A stretch of DNA of 64,000 nucleotides from Tilletiaria anomala UBC 951 (taxonomy: Eukaryota > Basidiomycota > Exobasidiomycetes > Georgefischeriales > Tilletiariaceae), in assembly GCF_000711695.1 (NCBI RefSeq), contig NW_013546984.1, positions 1-64,000 of the forward strand, in the 5' to 3' direction. Shown here one piece after another: positions 10,870 to 22,470 of this stretch (position 1 is the first letter of the stretch; each line of letters opens with the position of its first letter). A program made the translations under genes and the position numbers. A model generated the notes under the pieces. That model was not told where the DNA came from. It did no database searches and saw only the letters and a list, made by a program, of their open reading frames with translations.

Positions 10870-13800
10870 ATGATGGCCGCCGAAATGAGCATAGCTGCTG
10901 TGGCAGCTATGGAGCTGCCGCCGCAGGAACAGAAGCAGCAGCAATTCGAAGGCGGCGGCGACCGCTTCCACTTGCTCTACTCAAAATCCAAGGTATACGT
11001 CCACCCCACGCCCTACGCACGCGACAACATCGCAGGCTACGTCGCGCTCCTTCGCAAAGGCTCACCGAGGCCCATGGCCAACGCGGCAAATATCTACCTT
11101 GCGTACATGCCCGAAGCGCTGCTTGAGGAACGCGATGAACTCGCCGTGTTTGTCGACGTCGAGCTGCGCGCTGGTAACGTTGAAGGTGTCAAGGAGGTGT
11201 TTGATGAGGGTGCGCCCATCTATCCGATTGGTAGTCCGTAATGCGTCGGCTGACCTTTTCTTTTTTGTTTGCCTGCTTGCTTTCGGCCCGCATTCTGCAG
11301 AATGCATTCTCGCCTCTCCCCCACCAGCACGACTAGCCTCATCCGCGCCACCTTCCACCTCCAGCGCCAGCACCATCACCAGCTCGCCTGCATCCCTCTA
11401 TGCATTCTCCTTCCCGCTCTCAGAGCTGTACTCGTTCACGCTCAACCCGCCAACATTCTCCCACTGGTACGGCACCATGGTTCTCAGCCTCATGGGGGGT
11501 GTCGCGCTGCCCACGCTGCACTTCCACGACGACGAGAGCCAGAGCACGATCCTCGGCCTGCAACGAGCCTCGTCCGCAGCGCAGCACAACAGCAATGGCA
11601 ACGACGCCACGACCTCGCGCAGCGGCCTCAGCGGCAGTGACATTGCCCTGCATCTGGCGGCGCCGAGCGGCCCACCCGCGTCGTCGGCGCTGCCGTGCAC
11701 ATGGGGCGGCGACGAACTGCTGCAGCAGCTGCGGCGTTACGCGCACGTGCTGCGCTCAGTCGTGCAGGCCAACTTGTTCCTGCTCAACCCGAGCAGAGAC
11801 GACGTCGAGTTGCACACCACGCCGCTCTTTGACGACGATGCAATCGACCGTCTCGTCCCGGCCCCCTCGTCGAGTACATTCGGCGATGGGAACCGCTTTA
11901 CTAGCGACTTGCACGTGCACCTGCCCAGCGCCCACCGCGGGAATGTGCAATCAGCCGGCCAGGATGGCGGGGTAAGCGGCAGTTCGATTGCCGCCGCTGA
12001 CGCAGCCAAAATGGAACCGCTGGTACTGTGGGCGAAATCGACGCGCCTGTCGTTCCTCAGCTCGATGGCGCAGCTGACGCACAGCGCACGCCAGGCAACG
12101 CACCAGGTTCTCTCGCATCCGCTCGCTCGGCCCGTCGTTGGCCACCTTCCCGGGCCTGTTCAGACGTTCGCCCAGGCAGGCCCCTTCCCGCTCGGCCCTA
12201 TCAGTGACGCAGAGTGGGGCCGCATCGCGCAGCAGAGCGGCACTGGCGAGTACGACAGCGCGCGTGTCTACTTGGCCAAGTGGGCCAGGCTCGTCGCGGA
12301 GGAGGGAGAGCGTAACAAGCGCAAAGAGGAGGCCCTCACCACGGCCGCTGCGGCGGCGGCGGCCTCCGGCAGGGCAGGCGGCGGCAGGGGTGGTGCAGCG
12401 TCAGGCACAGAGTACGGCGAGTCGGCGCACGAGGATGTAGAAATAGGTCAGCTGGGCGTGTTCGAGCTGCTCGCCAAGAGTGCTGACCTGCCGCGGCCGC
12501 CGACGAGCCGCGTGCAGGGCTCGCCGCTGACGTTGTCCGAGTTCGACTCGCTCTTCGATACCGTGTCCGGCCGGCCATTGCACTCAGCTGCGGCGATCCA
12601 GCAGCGCATCTTTGCGCACGGCCTTGCGGACCTTCCTGCGCGCCGCGCCGCGTGGCCATTCCTGCTCGGCGTCGTGCCGTGGCACAGCACGCGTGCGGAG
12701 CGCGAGCAGCTGTGGCGCGCGCGTGCAGCTCAGTATTGGACCATCAAGCGCCAGTGGATGGAGCAGCCTGCGCTGCTCGAGCGCGAGGACGTGCTCGAGC
12801 AGCGCCACCGCATACGCGTCGACTGCCTCCGCACAGATCGCAGTCATCCCGTCTTCCGTGCTACCCCGCCTGCTCCGGCGACAGCCGACGGTCCGCCGTC
12901 GTCGTCTGGACCTGACAGGCAAGGCGCAACTGCAGCGGCCTCTCCGCCACCACTGCCGCCGCCCGCCACCATGTCAGCCAGTATCGTGCAAGAAAAGCAG
13001 GCGGGCCACTCGGCTGCGACGAGCAACGGGAACGTCGTCAAGCTCGGCGAAATCCTGCTGACGTTCGGCATGTGGGAGAGCGGCAAGCTCGGTGGCTACG
13101 TCCAGGGCATGTCCGACCTGTGCAGTCTGCTGTACATTGTCTGCGCCGGCGATGAGGTGCGCACGTTCTGGTGCTTTGTCGCGCTCATGGAGCGCATGGC
13201 GCCCAATTTTTACGCGGATCAAAGCGGCATGAAGAAGCTGCTGCTCGAGCTGCAGAAGCTCATCGCCATCATGGACCCGCCGCTATATGCCCACCTCGAC
13301 AAGACCGACTCGCTCAACCTCTTCTTCTGCTTCAGGTGAGCATGGCACTGTCATTTGCTCTACAGGCTCTCATGATCACTGACCGGCCGTTTCCTTTATG
13401 ACGGACAGATGGCTGCTCATTTGCTTCAAGCGAGAGTTCCCTCTGGATGACCTTTTCAAGCTGTGGGAGTGCATCTGGTCTGCCGAATTCGCCAGCCCTG
13501 ATGCTCCTGCTGCGGCGTCATCAGAACACGGAAAAGATTGCAACGGCCACGACGACGGCGACGCTCCACGCGATGGTGTTTCCAACTCGTTTTCCCTGTT
13601 TGTCGCGCTCGCCGTACTGGAGAGCCACCGCGACTCGATCATGCGCTACCTCGACCATTTCGACGAGATGTTGCAGTACATGAACGGCCTCTCTGGGCAT
13701 ATCGACGTCGAATCCACCATCGCGCGGGCCGAGGTGCTGGCACTTGCGCTCCGCGTGTTGTTTGAGCAAAAAGATCAGGCCAAGGCAAGCGAGGGCTCTG

Positions 13801-13889
13801 CAGAGGATGCTGCACATGGCCCAACAGCCATTCATGCGCGCCTGACGGATGACAAGGAGGATTTGCGCGCTCTGGTGTTCCGCACGTAA
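10870..13889 (+). CDS. Gyp7-type Rab GTPase-activating protein (TBC domain)
   Basis: This protein of about 958 residues should speed GTP hydrolysis on a Ypt7/Rab7-like GTPase and so control late endosome-vacuole traffic. Exons are 10870-11230, 11301-13335 and 13409-13889. Residues about 30-110 (FHLLYSKSKVYVHPTP, then NIAGYVALLRKG) resemble the N-terminal Rab-binding domain of Gyp7/TBC1D15. A low-complexity middle (Ala, Gly, Ser rich) follows. The TBC domain starts near GLADLPARRAAWPFLLGVVP. It shows the arginine-finger motif IRVDCLRTDR, the glutamine-finger motif GGYVQGMSDL, and FFCFRWLLICFKREF across the last junction, where AG joins A to make Arg. An insertion rich in Pro/Ser sits between the two finger motifs. 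The first two codons are both ATG; I use the first. It is convergent with the NTH1-type gene, with stops 111 bp apart. Confidence 0.93.
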
Positions 13890-13999
13890 CTGTAAGAATG
13901 TATATTATCATGCCGTACAAAAATCTGGGTTGACATGCATCTTGTAGCATAATCCTCATCAAGCATAAATTAGCCTTCGGCTCCCCTCCATCCTCGTCT

Positions 14000-15369
14000 T
14001 CACCAGTCTGTCCTTTTCTCTTCGGGATCTTCACTTTTAATGACTGCGTCCCTCATCTCCTCCTCGTTTGCCAGCAGCACCCCAGCGCCGTCGGGACCGC
14101 CGTCGATCTCGAGCTTAACTTTGACCTCTGCCTCGGCTGTTTCCTTCGTACTCGCGCCTTCCTCGCCGTCGCTTTCCTGGAGCAAATGCACCTGTACCCT
14201 ATTGACCACCGAGTTTGGGTCGACTTTGCGCCGCGAAGGGCACAGGTTTGCCTTCGCCAAATCGCATAGGTCACAGCGAGGACCGACGGGCACGCAGATC
14301 ACCTGTCCGAACCCGACAAGCACCTTGTTGATCGTCGAGTGCATCTCCTTCGGCAGGAAGCTCTGTAGGCGCAGGCGCGTGTCTTCCGGTTCTGTCGTCT
14401 TGCACCACCCAAGTCGATTGCTCATGCGGTGCACGTGCACGTCAACGCCGATCCTGCTCGATACGAACATGCGCGGAGTCAGCTGCGCGCCAGAAGGCTG
14501 ACAGCAGCTCTTTTTTGAAATTGGACTCACCCTGCGTTGTGCCCCATCGACTGCAGCATGAGGAAGCCCATTTTCGGACCGACGCCAGGTATGCTGCAGA
14601 GGTCATTGATATCACCGGGCACATCCCCGCCGAAATCTTCGGAAATGATGCGTGCAGCAGACTTGATGTAACCCGTCTTGCGGCGCCAAAAGCCTACCTT
14701 GCTGATACACGATTGAATCTCCTCGTCCGTCGCCATCAGCATGGACTGTAGACACAGTCCATTGGGGAGCCTCGTCTGCATATTCTTGACCGCCTCTGCT
14801 GTGACAGGGTCCTTGGTCTGCGAGCTGAGCATGAGGCTGATCAACGTCGTGAACCGTTCCCTCTTGGCCTTGGCGTCATCATCCTCGTCGCGCCAGCCAG
14901 CATCCGCTCGGAACTCTTCTTTGCCATTCTCTTCGCAGCCCATGGTGTCAACCGGGGCGATGATGCGCTTGCGCTGCTTGATCAGCACGTCGTATGCTTC
15001 CCGCCAGCGCCTCGGTGCGGCTTTGATCTCGTGCGGCTCCAGCTCAACCTTGACCGTCTTATGTTTCTTGCGGGGAGAGGCCTCGAAGAACTTTGCTTGT
15101 TTGCCTTTGCCTTGTTGATTGTCGATTGTAGTGTGATCATTGCTCTCAACAACAGTCTCTGCGTTTTCGACTTTGGAGTCAGTATGATCACTGACTGCTG
15201 AGCTTGCCAAAATTTCGGTACGAGAACGTGTACTTCGGCGGAGTGGAGTGGTTGGCAAAGCTGAATCGCTGCCGGCAGAGGTAGAGGCTACACCAGATGC
15301 TGCAGCCATCACACGTAATGACTTCCGCGTGCTCACTTGGAGCGAAGGATAGCGTGATGCTTCATTCAT
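14000..15369 (-). CDS. NTH1: Endonuclease III homologue (DNA glycosylase/AP lyase)
   Basis: This is a bifunctional base-excision repair enzyme for oxidised pyrimidines, in nucleus and possibly mitochondria. Exon 1 is 15369-14531 and exon 2 is 14453-14000 (430 residues), with GG plus G joining at [13 protein letters not shown]. The first ~170 residues are charged and disordered with basic patches such as [10 protein letters not shown]. The catalytic core has [17 protein letters not shown]. The helix-hairpin-helix [15 protein letters not shown] supplies the lysine nucleophile, and GVDVHVHR supplies the aspartate. [19 protein letters not shown] holds four cysteines for the 4Fe-4S cluster, spaced C-x6-C-x2-C-x7-C rather than the bacterial x5 in the last gap. 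The start at 15369 has a good context (GCTACCATGA), but the frame is open up to 15561 and reads KNKKRKLFEPSG, so a longer form is possible. The C-terminal tail is acidic. Confidence 0.95.
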
Positions 15370-15627
15370 GGTAGCCGCCGGGCCGCTGGGCTCGAAGAGC
15401 TTGCGCTTTTTATTCTTGACATTCTTCTCGTCCCAATCTGCCGACAGAAAGACGAACAGCTCGCCGGATATCAGTCCCTTGCATGAGATGCTTTGATTGC
15501 GGCAGGGAACTGCTGGGGCACGCTGGCAGCACTGAACACAAGAGACAGACATCCCATTCACGCGGCCAGTCTGCCTTTACATGCTCGCCTCTACCGATCA
15601 CTAGAAGTTGCGCTCCCCTTATATAGA
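15370..15627. promoter_or_regulatory. Short promoter region of the NTH1-type gene
   Basis: Only about 260 bp separate the NTH1 start from the stop of the upstream same-strand URA3-type gene. A TATATA element is visible at about 15617-15622 (read TATATAAGG on the minus strand). The NTH1 frame is open through most of this interval. Confidence 0.4.
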
Positions 15628-16612
15628 TTACTCACGCTTGATTGCTATCCTCCGCTCGTAAGCGCTCCACCCTGCCTCTCTATATCTCTTTGCTTCTGCC
15701 TCGACTTTGGCCAGAGCAGATGCCGGATCTGCCTCTGCGCTGGCCTCAAGTAGAGCGCCGTAGATCCCCCGGCCGACGATGATCATATCACAGCCGCTCT
15801 CCTCAATAACCTGAGCCGGCGTGCGGTACTGCTGCCCCATCGCATCGCCAGACGAGCTGAGGTTCACGCCGGGTGTGAGAATCAAGAAGTCTTTCCGCTT
15901 GCCCGGGGTAATCCTGAGATCCGCATAGAAGGATTCATCGAAGCGATTCATGGCGATAAAGCCGATGATGAAGTTGTCTTCGTCTTCGACAGCAGCGCGC
16001 ATGTTAGCGTCTCGGTACTCTGGGGTGCAGAGATTTCCCTTGCTGCTCATTTCCGCCAGCAACAGACAGCCGCGGCCGAGCTCTTTCCCAACCTTGGCTA
16101 AGCCCTTGATGATGCCGGGTCCAGGGACGAGGTGGGCATTAGTCAAGTGTGCCCATGAAGCAATCTTGTGCACACCGGACGAGTACTGTAAGGAGACCGT
16201 GTTGCCGATATCTGCGAATTTCCTGTCCTCAAAAATAACAAGGTCGAGCTCCTCTGCGAGGCTTTGCAACGTGGACACGAAGGCTGGCGAGAAATCGGAG
16301 AGGATGTCGACGTGCGTCTTGTCACAGGGGCGATTGCGGTGAGCGTCAGTTTTCTTGCAAGCTAGACAAGCAACACGAGCAGACGCCTCGCACCTTGACC
16401 ATACAGACGTCATTGCCAACGGCTTTGACCACCGCAATGAGCTCTTTGCAGGTCGTGACGTCTACACTGACGCAAAGGTTCGTCTTCTTCCTTTCCATCG
16501 TTTCCAGGATCCGCTTCGCAGTGGGATTGGAGAAGTTCGTAGCACGTGACCCATACGTCTGCGTGGCCACAGAGGCGACTTTCCCTGCGTTTGAAGATGT
16601 AGCAAGCGACAT
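15628..16612 (-). CDS. URA3: Orotidine 5'-phosphate decarboxylase
   Basis: The enzyme catalyses the last step of de novo UMP synthesis, converting OMP to UMP in the cytosol. Exon 1 is 16612-16394 (73 codons) and exon 2 is 16317-15628 (302 residues in total). They join in phase 0 at CMVK-THVDIL, exactly where the family reads KTHVDI; the intron acceptor is an unusual ACAAG. The active-site signature is complete: DLVIFEDRKFADIGNT with the catalytic Lys and Asp. Also seen are LLAEMSSKGNL, ITPGVNLSSSGDAMGQQYRT and the phosphate-binding IIVGRGIYGA. The start MSLATSSNAGK fits other fungal proteins. The frame stays open upstream to 16990 without an obvious reason. URA3/pyrG-type genes are classic counter-selectable loci, but nothing here suggests anything other than a native gene. 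Confidence 0.97.
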
Positions 16613-17852
16613 GTTGGTGAATGTCTTGGGAGTATTGATAGGGATCGAGGGGCAGTTGAAGGACGATGATGTCTTAAAGTGTTTGTAATCCGAAGGAGAC
16701 GTAGACAATGATAATCGGCGCCAGCCACTGAAAAAGCGGATTTCACTCTGTGTTGGGCAACGACCTTGTTGCACAAGATGCGGCAATCGTGCGGGGCCTG
16801 TTGCCTTGGTCACACCTCGAACAAGCGACTGGAGCCTCAAGCTGGCCAGATTGACTTGATCTCGGGGCAACAGTTTGCGACGGGAGTAGTTGGCGATCGG
16901 CGTACGAAAGGCTAGCGATGCTTGGCCAGGTTTGAAGGGGGCGAATGTAGCGCACACTAGGAGACCGTCAGAGTCACTCTCAGCCTGCAAAAGCTGGAAA
17001 GCCAGGATTCTGATGAGAGTGTTGAAGAAGCCGAGTGAAACGGTGAATTAGGGCTGAAGGCCTGTGGGTTCGAAAAAATGTATCGCAGATCGCGATTAGG
17101 CACAGATCGACTCTAACTATTCGACTGTGGACTCTCTTTGGACTCTTCATCATCTTGTGAGCTGTGCGCTGCCGCGAAGCTGACGCAAATACCTTGTAGC
17201 AACATAGGGTTGCTACAAATCATGCTGGAGGCATAATGCATCATTCCTTCGAGTTCCGAACCTTCAAACAACCTGACGAGGCCCTTAGGCAGGTCGCACG
17301 CGGCAATCAAATGTTTTGCATGGATGCCGCTGCGGGTATCTGGCGGTTTTTACTGCTATACACCGAGATCGTTCGCACACAGATTCGCTAAACTATGGTG
17401 CCCACCACCTCGGTTGTGGTAATGCTGTGGCGACCGCGCAGTCGGGCTGCGACGGCGGCGACTGGTTCTAAGATGCTTGTTATTGGATTTGACGTGCCAC
17501 CACCCCGTGCTGCTCTGTTGCTGGGCCCTTATGGCTTTCGCCAAGCGCAAAGTTTCCAAGGATCTCTTGACAGCAGAGGCTGGGAGCTGGCTACTATTGA
17601 GGATGACACAGTGCCCCGTCTGGAACTGCGTGAGCTTGCGCGCAGTCGAGTATGTAGATCATGTGTATATCGCTTGTTCTTGGAAAACGTCTCGTGCTCA
17701 CACTTTCCACTCGTTTGCGTGATAGGGAAAGCTGGAGAATGCATGTGATGAAGCCGAGGGGAACCCCAAATACGTCTCCGCTTTCTCCCGGGTGCAGTGT
17801 GGTAAACAGGCCAGTGACAACGGTAGCGACGGCCATCCCATGTCAGCGTGCT
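16613..17852. other. Spacer upstream of URA3
   Basis: 1.24 kb between the URA3-type start and the end of the UBLCP1 gene. Several open frames of 60-117 codons on both strands overlap and lack motifs. The minus-strand frame 17310-17113 ends in a Glu/Ser-rich tail but has no relatives that I know. The URA3 promoter should lie in the left part. Nothing is assignable. Confidence 0.4.
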
Positions 17853-19379
17853 TCATTCGGCAGTAGGTCCGTTGAAGTGCTTCCAACTACGATGGTCGAT
17901 CTTGGTAAAGTCCTCGACGCTTGGATGTGCCAGCTGCAGACAATACTTGCCGATGGCGACCAGCTCACTGTCCATGTGTGGAGAGTTCTGACAACCGTGG
18001 TTCGAAAGAAGATTTGTGTGTCAGTAGAGTGTTTGGTGAGCTTGATGCCAGTTTGCACATGAACGCACTTTGTAAGCTGCCGTGTGTGAGGAAGCAAGAA
18101 TCCACTTCGATATGAGCTCGAATCTAAGAGTTGAAGGGAGGATGAGGACTTACGCTTGATCTTGAGTCCGTTCCCTGGATCTGTATGACAACAGGAAGGC
18201 ACGTAAGGGATAAACGTTTGAAAAGAGGGATATAGACATGCACTCACTCATGGCAAAATTCTTGCTCAGATCATCAATGTGGAGCGTATTCTTGGGGCTA
18301 TATTGCTCGGGCCCGAATCTTCGCCAAATGAGCTCAAGCGGCTTGACGTGGTGCTTCTTTCCTTTGGTCTCCACGCTCGGCATAGTCGTCTTGTCTAACA
18401 CCCAGCTCAGCTTGTCTTTTGCACTCGAGGAGCGTTGAGGATCAGGACTCGAGAAGAAGCATCTTCCTGGTTCATGAAAAGCGTGAGGCGTCACTCACAT
18501 CTTGGATCTGAAAGCATATGCAGTTCCGTGAGCTTGGCATCGACCCACCGCCATGAAGTCTGTGACCAGCAGACGAGATCATAATAAGGATAGACGGTGG
18601 CGAGAAACTATCCCCAAAGTAAATCAATTTAAAGTCCATTTGAGAAATGCGACGAAAATACTCACATCGTGCATACCCGGTCTCGCGCTCTCCATAGCAG
18701 GTCCTGGCGAGTGAAGCAGCCGGTCGGTGTCGACCAAAGTATAGTCGAGGTCGAGGACGAGCAATTTCTTGCCGGGTCGGGGCGGTGTTATTAGAGGGAA
18801 GTCTGAGAAGCGTTTGATGATCATTTCTACTTTCGCGATGTATTTCGGATTGCGATGCGGAAGAAGCTGTTCGTCCACTGCTTTGGGATCTAGGTCTGCT
18901 GCCTCGCCTTGAATTAAATCCTAAAAGAAACCGAAATGTGTCAAGGTTAATGGACTCCCAATCAAATGCCCGGCTGCGCATATGTTCACCTCGAGCGCTT
19001 CGTCTGCCTTTCCAATGTCCTTGAACGTGAGGGCTTTTGGTGTTCCCACAAGGATCATGGACACCTCCTTGAGGCCCTCTGCGGTCTTGCCCTTCACGCT
19101 CGAAGGTGGAAAGGCGAGCTGACCAATTAAAGTGTCGTCAGAAGGCAGCTTACCCTTTGTGAGGCCAATGAGCTTCTGCCGCTCGGCGGGCACGTCCGTC
19201 AAGGAAAACAGAATAGCTTTCAGGTCTGAGACTTCGTCCAACGTCGTAAGTCGAACTGAGTGGACTGTCTGAGCGTACTTGCACTTAAAAGCGATCGTAG
19301 TGCCCTCGTCCACAGGCCCCGCTGCTGCGCTTCCGTTGACAGCCTGATCATGTGCACTTGCCTGGCTTGGTGCGGACAT
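17853..19379 (-). CDS. Ubiquitin-like domain CTD phosphatase (UBLCP1 type)
   Basis: This is a HAD-superfamily Ser/Thr phosphatase. In animals UBLCP1 binds the 26S proteasome through its UBL domain and restrains nuclear proteasome activity. Proposed exons (minus strand): 19379-18990, 18920-18666, 18607-18499, 18415-18248, 18180-18154, 18076-18069 and 17987-17853, giving 363 residues. The UBL domain (about 28-115) includes FKCKYAQTVHSVRLTTLDEV. The phosphatase begins with KKLLVLDLDYTLVDT, the DxDxT nucleophile motif. CWSQTSWRWVDAKLTEL, YKLSWVLDKTTM and PKNTLHIDDLSKNFAMNPGNG across exon borders match the family, the second Asp pair lying in HIDDLS. Exon 6 is only 8 nt. It is needed to keep phase between GLKIK and the last exon, which ends HPSVEDFTKIDHRSWKHF like other UBLCP1 tails. 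The exon 3/4 junction (acceptor GCAAAAG) is chosen because it yields DPRYKLSW. Confidence 0.9.
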
Positions 19380-21479
19380 CCTGGCGATGTTGTGACGGTA
19401 TATTGTTGTGGAGATAGTGTCGTAGGAGCAGGTCTTGAAATGCAACAAAGCGGCCACAACTGTCGTTGAGCTACTCAGCTCGGTGCGTGATCGGCACCGC
19501 TATTACAATTTTCGGCAGGTGAGAACCACGAGGCTGACTACCCCAGCTCGCGTCCAGCCCATAGGTCGAGTCGAGTTGTTGGACGATTGCAAGTCAGTGT
19601 AAGGTCAACGTAAGATGTATGCGGGGCGAGGAGGACGTGGTGCTCACGGATGTGCGCCGGCGCGTAACGCACGCGAGATACTAGAGAACAACACGAGCAA
19701 CACCTCGGGTTTCGGAGCCCCTTGGCCTACTAGATTGGGTGGTCCGATCATTCAGCTTATAGAGCTTTTGTTTGGGAAAATCAGGATCTTGTCCCCCGGA
19801 TCCCGTTCTCATCAATATTCCCGGTCCCACTGTGGGAAACCCTGCGAGTTTCCTCGGGCCCTCGCAGGATCCCGACAAAAGTCCCTTTAAGCCCATTCAA
19901 AGCGATACGGTAGTCCAAATACAGAGTTGAATTAGGCCGAGGAGCCAGAACGAAAGCATTACTATGCTTTGGAAAATCCCCTATGAGGATGAGCTTGAGG
20001 CTAAATGGGGGTCCGCTTGATGAGTGCCAGCCTTTGCCTGCGCCGCTATGTGATATATGGCTATACCTTTCGGTTGTTCGGCACTGCCTAGACTCCCTGG
20101 AGGGGGGCCGTGGCCGAGCCTGCCTCAATCCCCGCAATACAGATCTTGGTCAAGCTTCAGAGCAGGCTGCAGCTAGTTGCTCCAAGGACACGAACCAGGA
20201 TGATAGGGCAGGTTTTCAGGACTGACGTAATCAGAAAGAATCCTATTCTGAAAGTAAAAAGTGATAGAGTTCAATTGCTGTTCAATCCACAGCTTTAGTT
20301 GTCCTTCCCTTGCCTTTGCATCCGCTCGTGATGTTCTACACGCCCATCCGCCCCCTCCCGCTGGATTGTTTCGATTTGGGGAAACGCTCTCGTGCGCAAA
20401 ACACTTGGAGGTGGAACGGCCTCAGAGATGGAAGGTTACATGTGTGGGTATGTACAGAGGGGTTTTCCATCGCGTGACAAAGACGACTCGGCGACGGGCA
20501 AACTTAGGGGAATATCCCATAGCATGACGTAGATGACTTAGCCAAAGGTTGTGACAGATGCTCTGTATATGTATTTGGATTGCTAGACGCGCAGCTCCTC
20601 CATCATGGCAAAATGAAAGTTTCCGCAAGTGCGCCCGGCTCTTCGCTTGGGACAGCCATTCTCAACCGTCAGGGCCCAGAACTACCATGCAAACAAGAGT
20701 CCCTTTACCTTCCCGCACGCTTGGTTGAACCAGGATTTAACCTGTTCAACCATGGCGAAAGTAGGCGCCTGATGTATCGGATTGAAATAAGTCAAGGTTC
20801 TTCATTGACCCCGATGCCTAAACGCGTCCAGTGACCCCGCCGAAAGTCAGATGCATTGACATCAAAGCAGCGTACGCGTTTGCCCAAAAAGGGTTGCTTC
20901 TGCACTCCAAACAGAGTCAGCGAAGACCAAAAGCATGACCATGGCGGCAAAAGGAATGTGATTTAAGGGATCTCATTGCGAGTACGGGCAGGAAGTCATT
21001 ATGGCCATCGCCCCCGTTGTGCCTTCGGATCCTCAGATGTGAGTTGTGCTTTTTCTTCTTTGCAACTCGGCCCCAAAATGATCACGCCTTCGCGAGGCCA
21101 CGCTCCACGCCCGCATAGAGGCATGAGTTCTCATATTCGGATGGAACGTCTGGGATGATGATGCGACAGATGACCTCGTCGAGCCCAGTAGTTCAAGCGC
21201 TTGTTCCTATGCTCCAGATCTTGCGTCCCATGTGAACGTCTCATTCCATCTTGCACGGACTTGACCGGGCGTGAGGGCAAGCGCAGTGTTATGTCACAAG
21301 CTGGTGATATGCTGTGAGGTTGCTTTGTGAAGGTGTGAGAGTAGAAGCTGCGCGTTACTCGCGCTAAGCCGCACTCCTTTGGGCTACTTGGGTGGTACTA
21401 TCACATTTGCTTGTAGCCGACTCCGCCTAGGGTTCTCTTGAGCTCTTCGTCTTCGTCTCTTCCGTGGTCTCAGGCTGCC
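19380..21479. other. Gene-poor stretch, left part
   Basis: About 2.1 kb upstream of UBLCP1 with no open frame I can assign. Base composition is more AT-rich than in neighbouring genes and the sequence lacks an obvious codon pattern. No tRNA, long direct repeat or terminal inverted repeat was found by eye. The promoter of UBLCP1 is presumably within the first few hundred bases. Confidence 0.4.
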
Positions 21480-22470
21480 TCCGGAGCCTCACGATCTACA
21501 CCGCGACAACAGGCTATGCGATGTTCGTGTACGATGTGGGCGGGAAAGGGAGTTAGCACTGAAGCGGAGAAGAGATAATACCGTAGCGGAGCAGAAGTTG
21601 GGCGAGATCGATGCTGGTGTCGACGCCGCAACAGATGCGTCATTCCTGACCATTGCGATTCGCTGTGATGGATATTGTCCTCGGTTTCTGCATGTGTCGT
21701 CAGAATATACGATTGTATGCGCCGCCTTCGTTGAGCGTTGCAGTATTTCTTCGTCGGTGGCTGGATTTGCGCCAAGCTGGGGTATTTCCATTCTCATCAC
21801 GCTCAATCTCGTGTAACCGGCGTTTGTGTGCAAGCCTCCCGAATTCCGCGGCGCTGTTCGAGGCATATCGCCCTTCCATGCTCCAACGTTGTACAGAAGG
21901 AAAGTTGTGGGTTCAGGAGTCGCAAAGGGAGCAGCCATTGCCGATCTCCCCTTCTTTGCAATAGCGCGATCTTCCTCGTCTTCGGCTTACAGCCGTCTTA
22001 ATCCTTCCTGTTGTGCTTCTATGCGGCCGTTTGTCGTTGGCAAAGTCGCTACACCCAACCGTTTGCTTTGGGCCTGGCTGCACATTGATTGGACAGCCTT
22101 CACCAGTGAAAGCTGTCGCGTATTCTTCAGGTTCAAAGTTCTTGATAAATGAAAGCAGCTTGTTTTCAGACAACTGCGACAGTTGAGCAATGGTTACTGC
22201 CTAGGGTTCGCTCGAGGCCATGTCAACTTTCGCAACGAGACCCTCACGGACAGTAGGACCGTCCAGCTCCCCTAGAGAGTGAATTTGCTCGATTGAATGA
22301 AGGAATTGCAGTTTCGAAATAGGCGTTTCCTGCCGGTCGAACTGGAGCTGCACTCGGTGTAGGCAAGAGGAATCCGAAGTTAGCCAACATCAGACACGTT
22401 TTGTCGGAAGACGGCAGAGGATCTGAAAGCAGCATCGACTGTTTCAAGTAAAGAGACGGGCACACTTGCG
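21480..22470 (-). pseudogene. Decayed coding tract of unknown family
   Basis: On the minus strand one frame, with a single stop (TAG near 22205), reads from about 22330 to 22000. It contains IHSLGELDGPTVREGLVAKV, then after the stop AQLSQLSENKLLSFIKNFEP, EEYATAFTGEGCPINVQPGP and KQTVGCSDFANDKRPHRST. The apparent continuation in the next frame (about 22000-21640) contains EDEEDRAIAKKG, FLLYNVGAWKGDMPRTAPRN and ANPATDEEILQRSTKAAHTI. Such a chain looks like a former protein gene, but I do not recognise its family and cannot exclude chance. Confidence 0.35.

Noticed and set aside
19690-20840. Possible transposon remnant in the gene desert
   Set aside because: I looked for reverse-transcriptase, integrase or transposase motifs and for terminal repeats and found none, so I make no element call.
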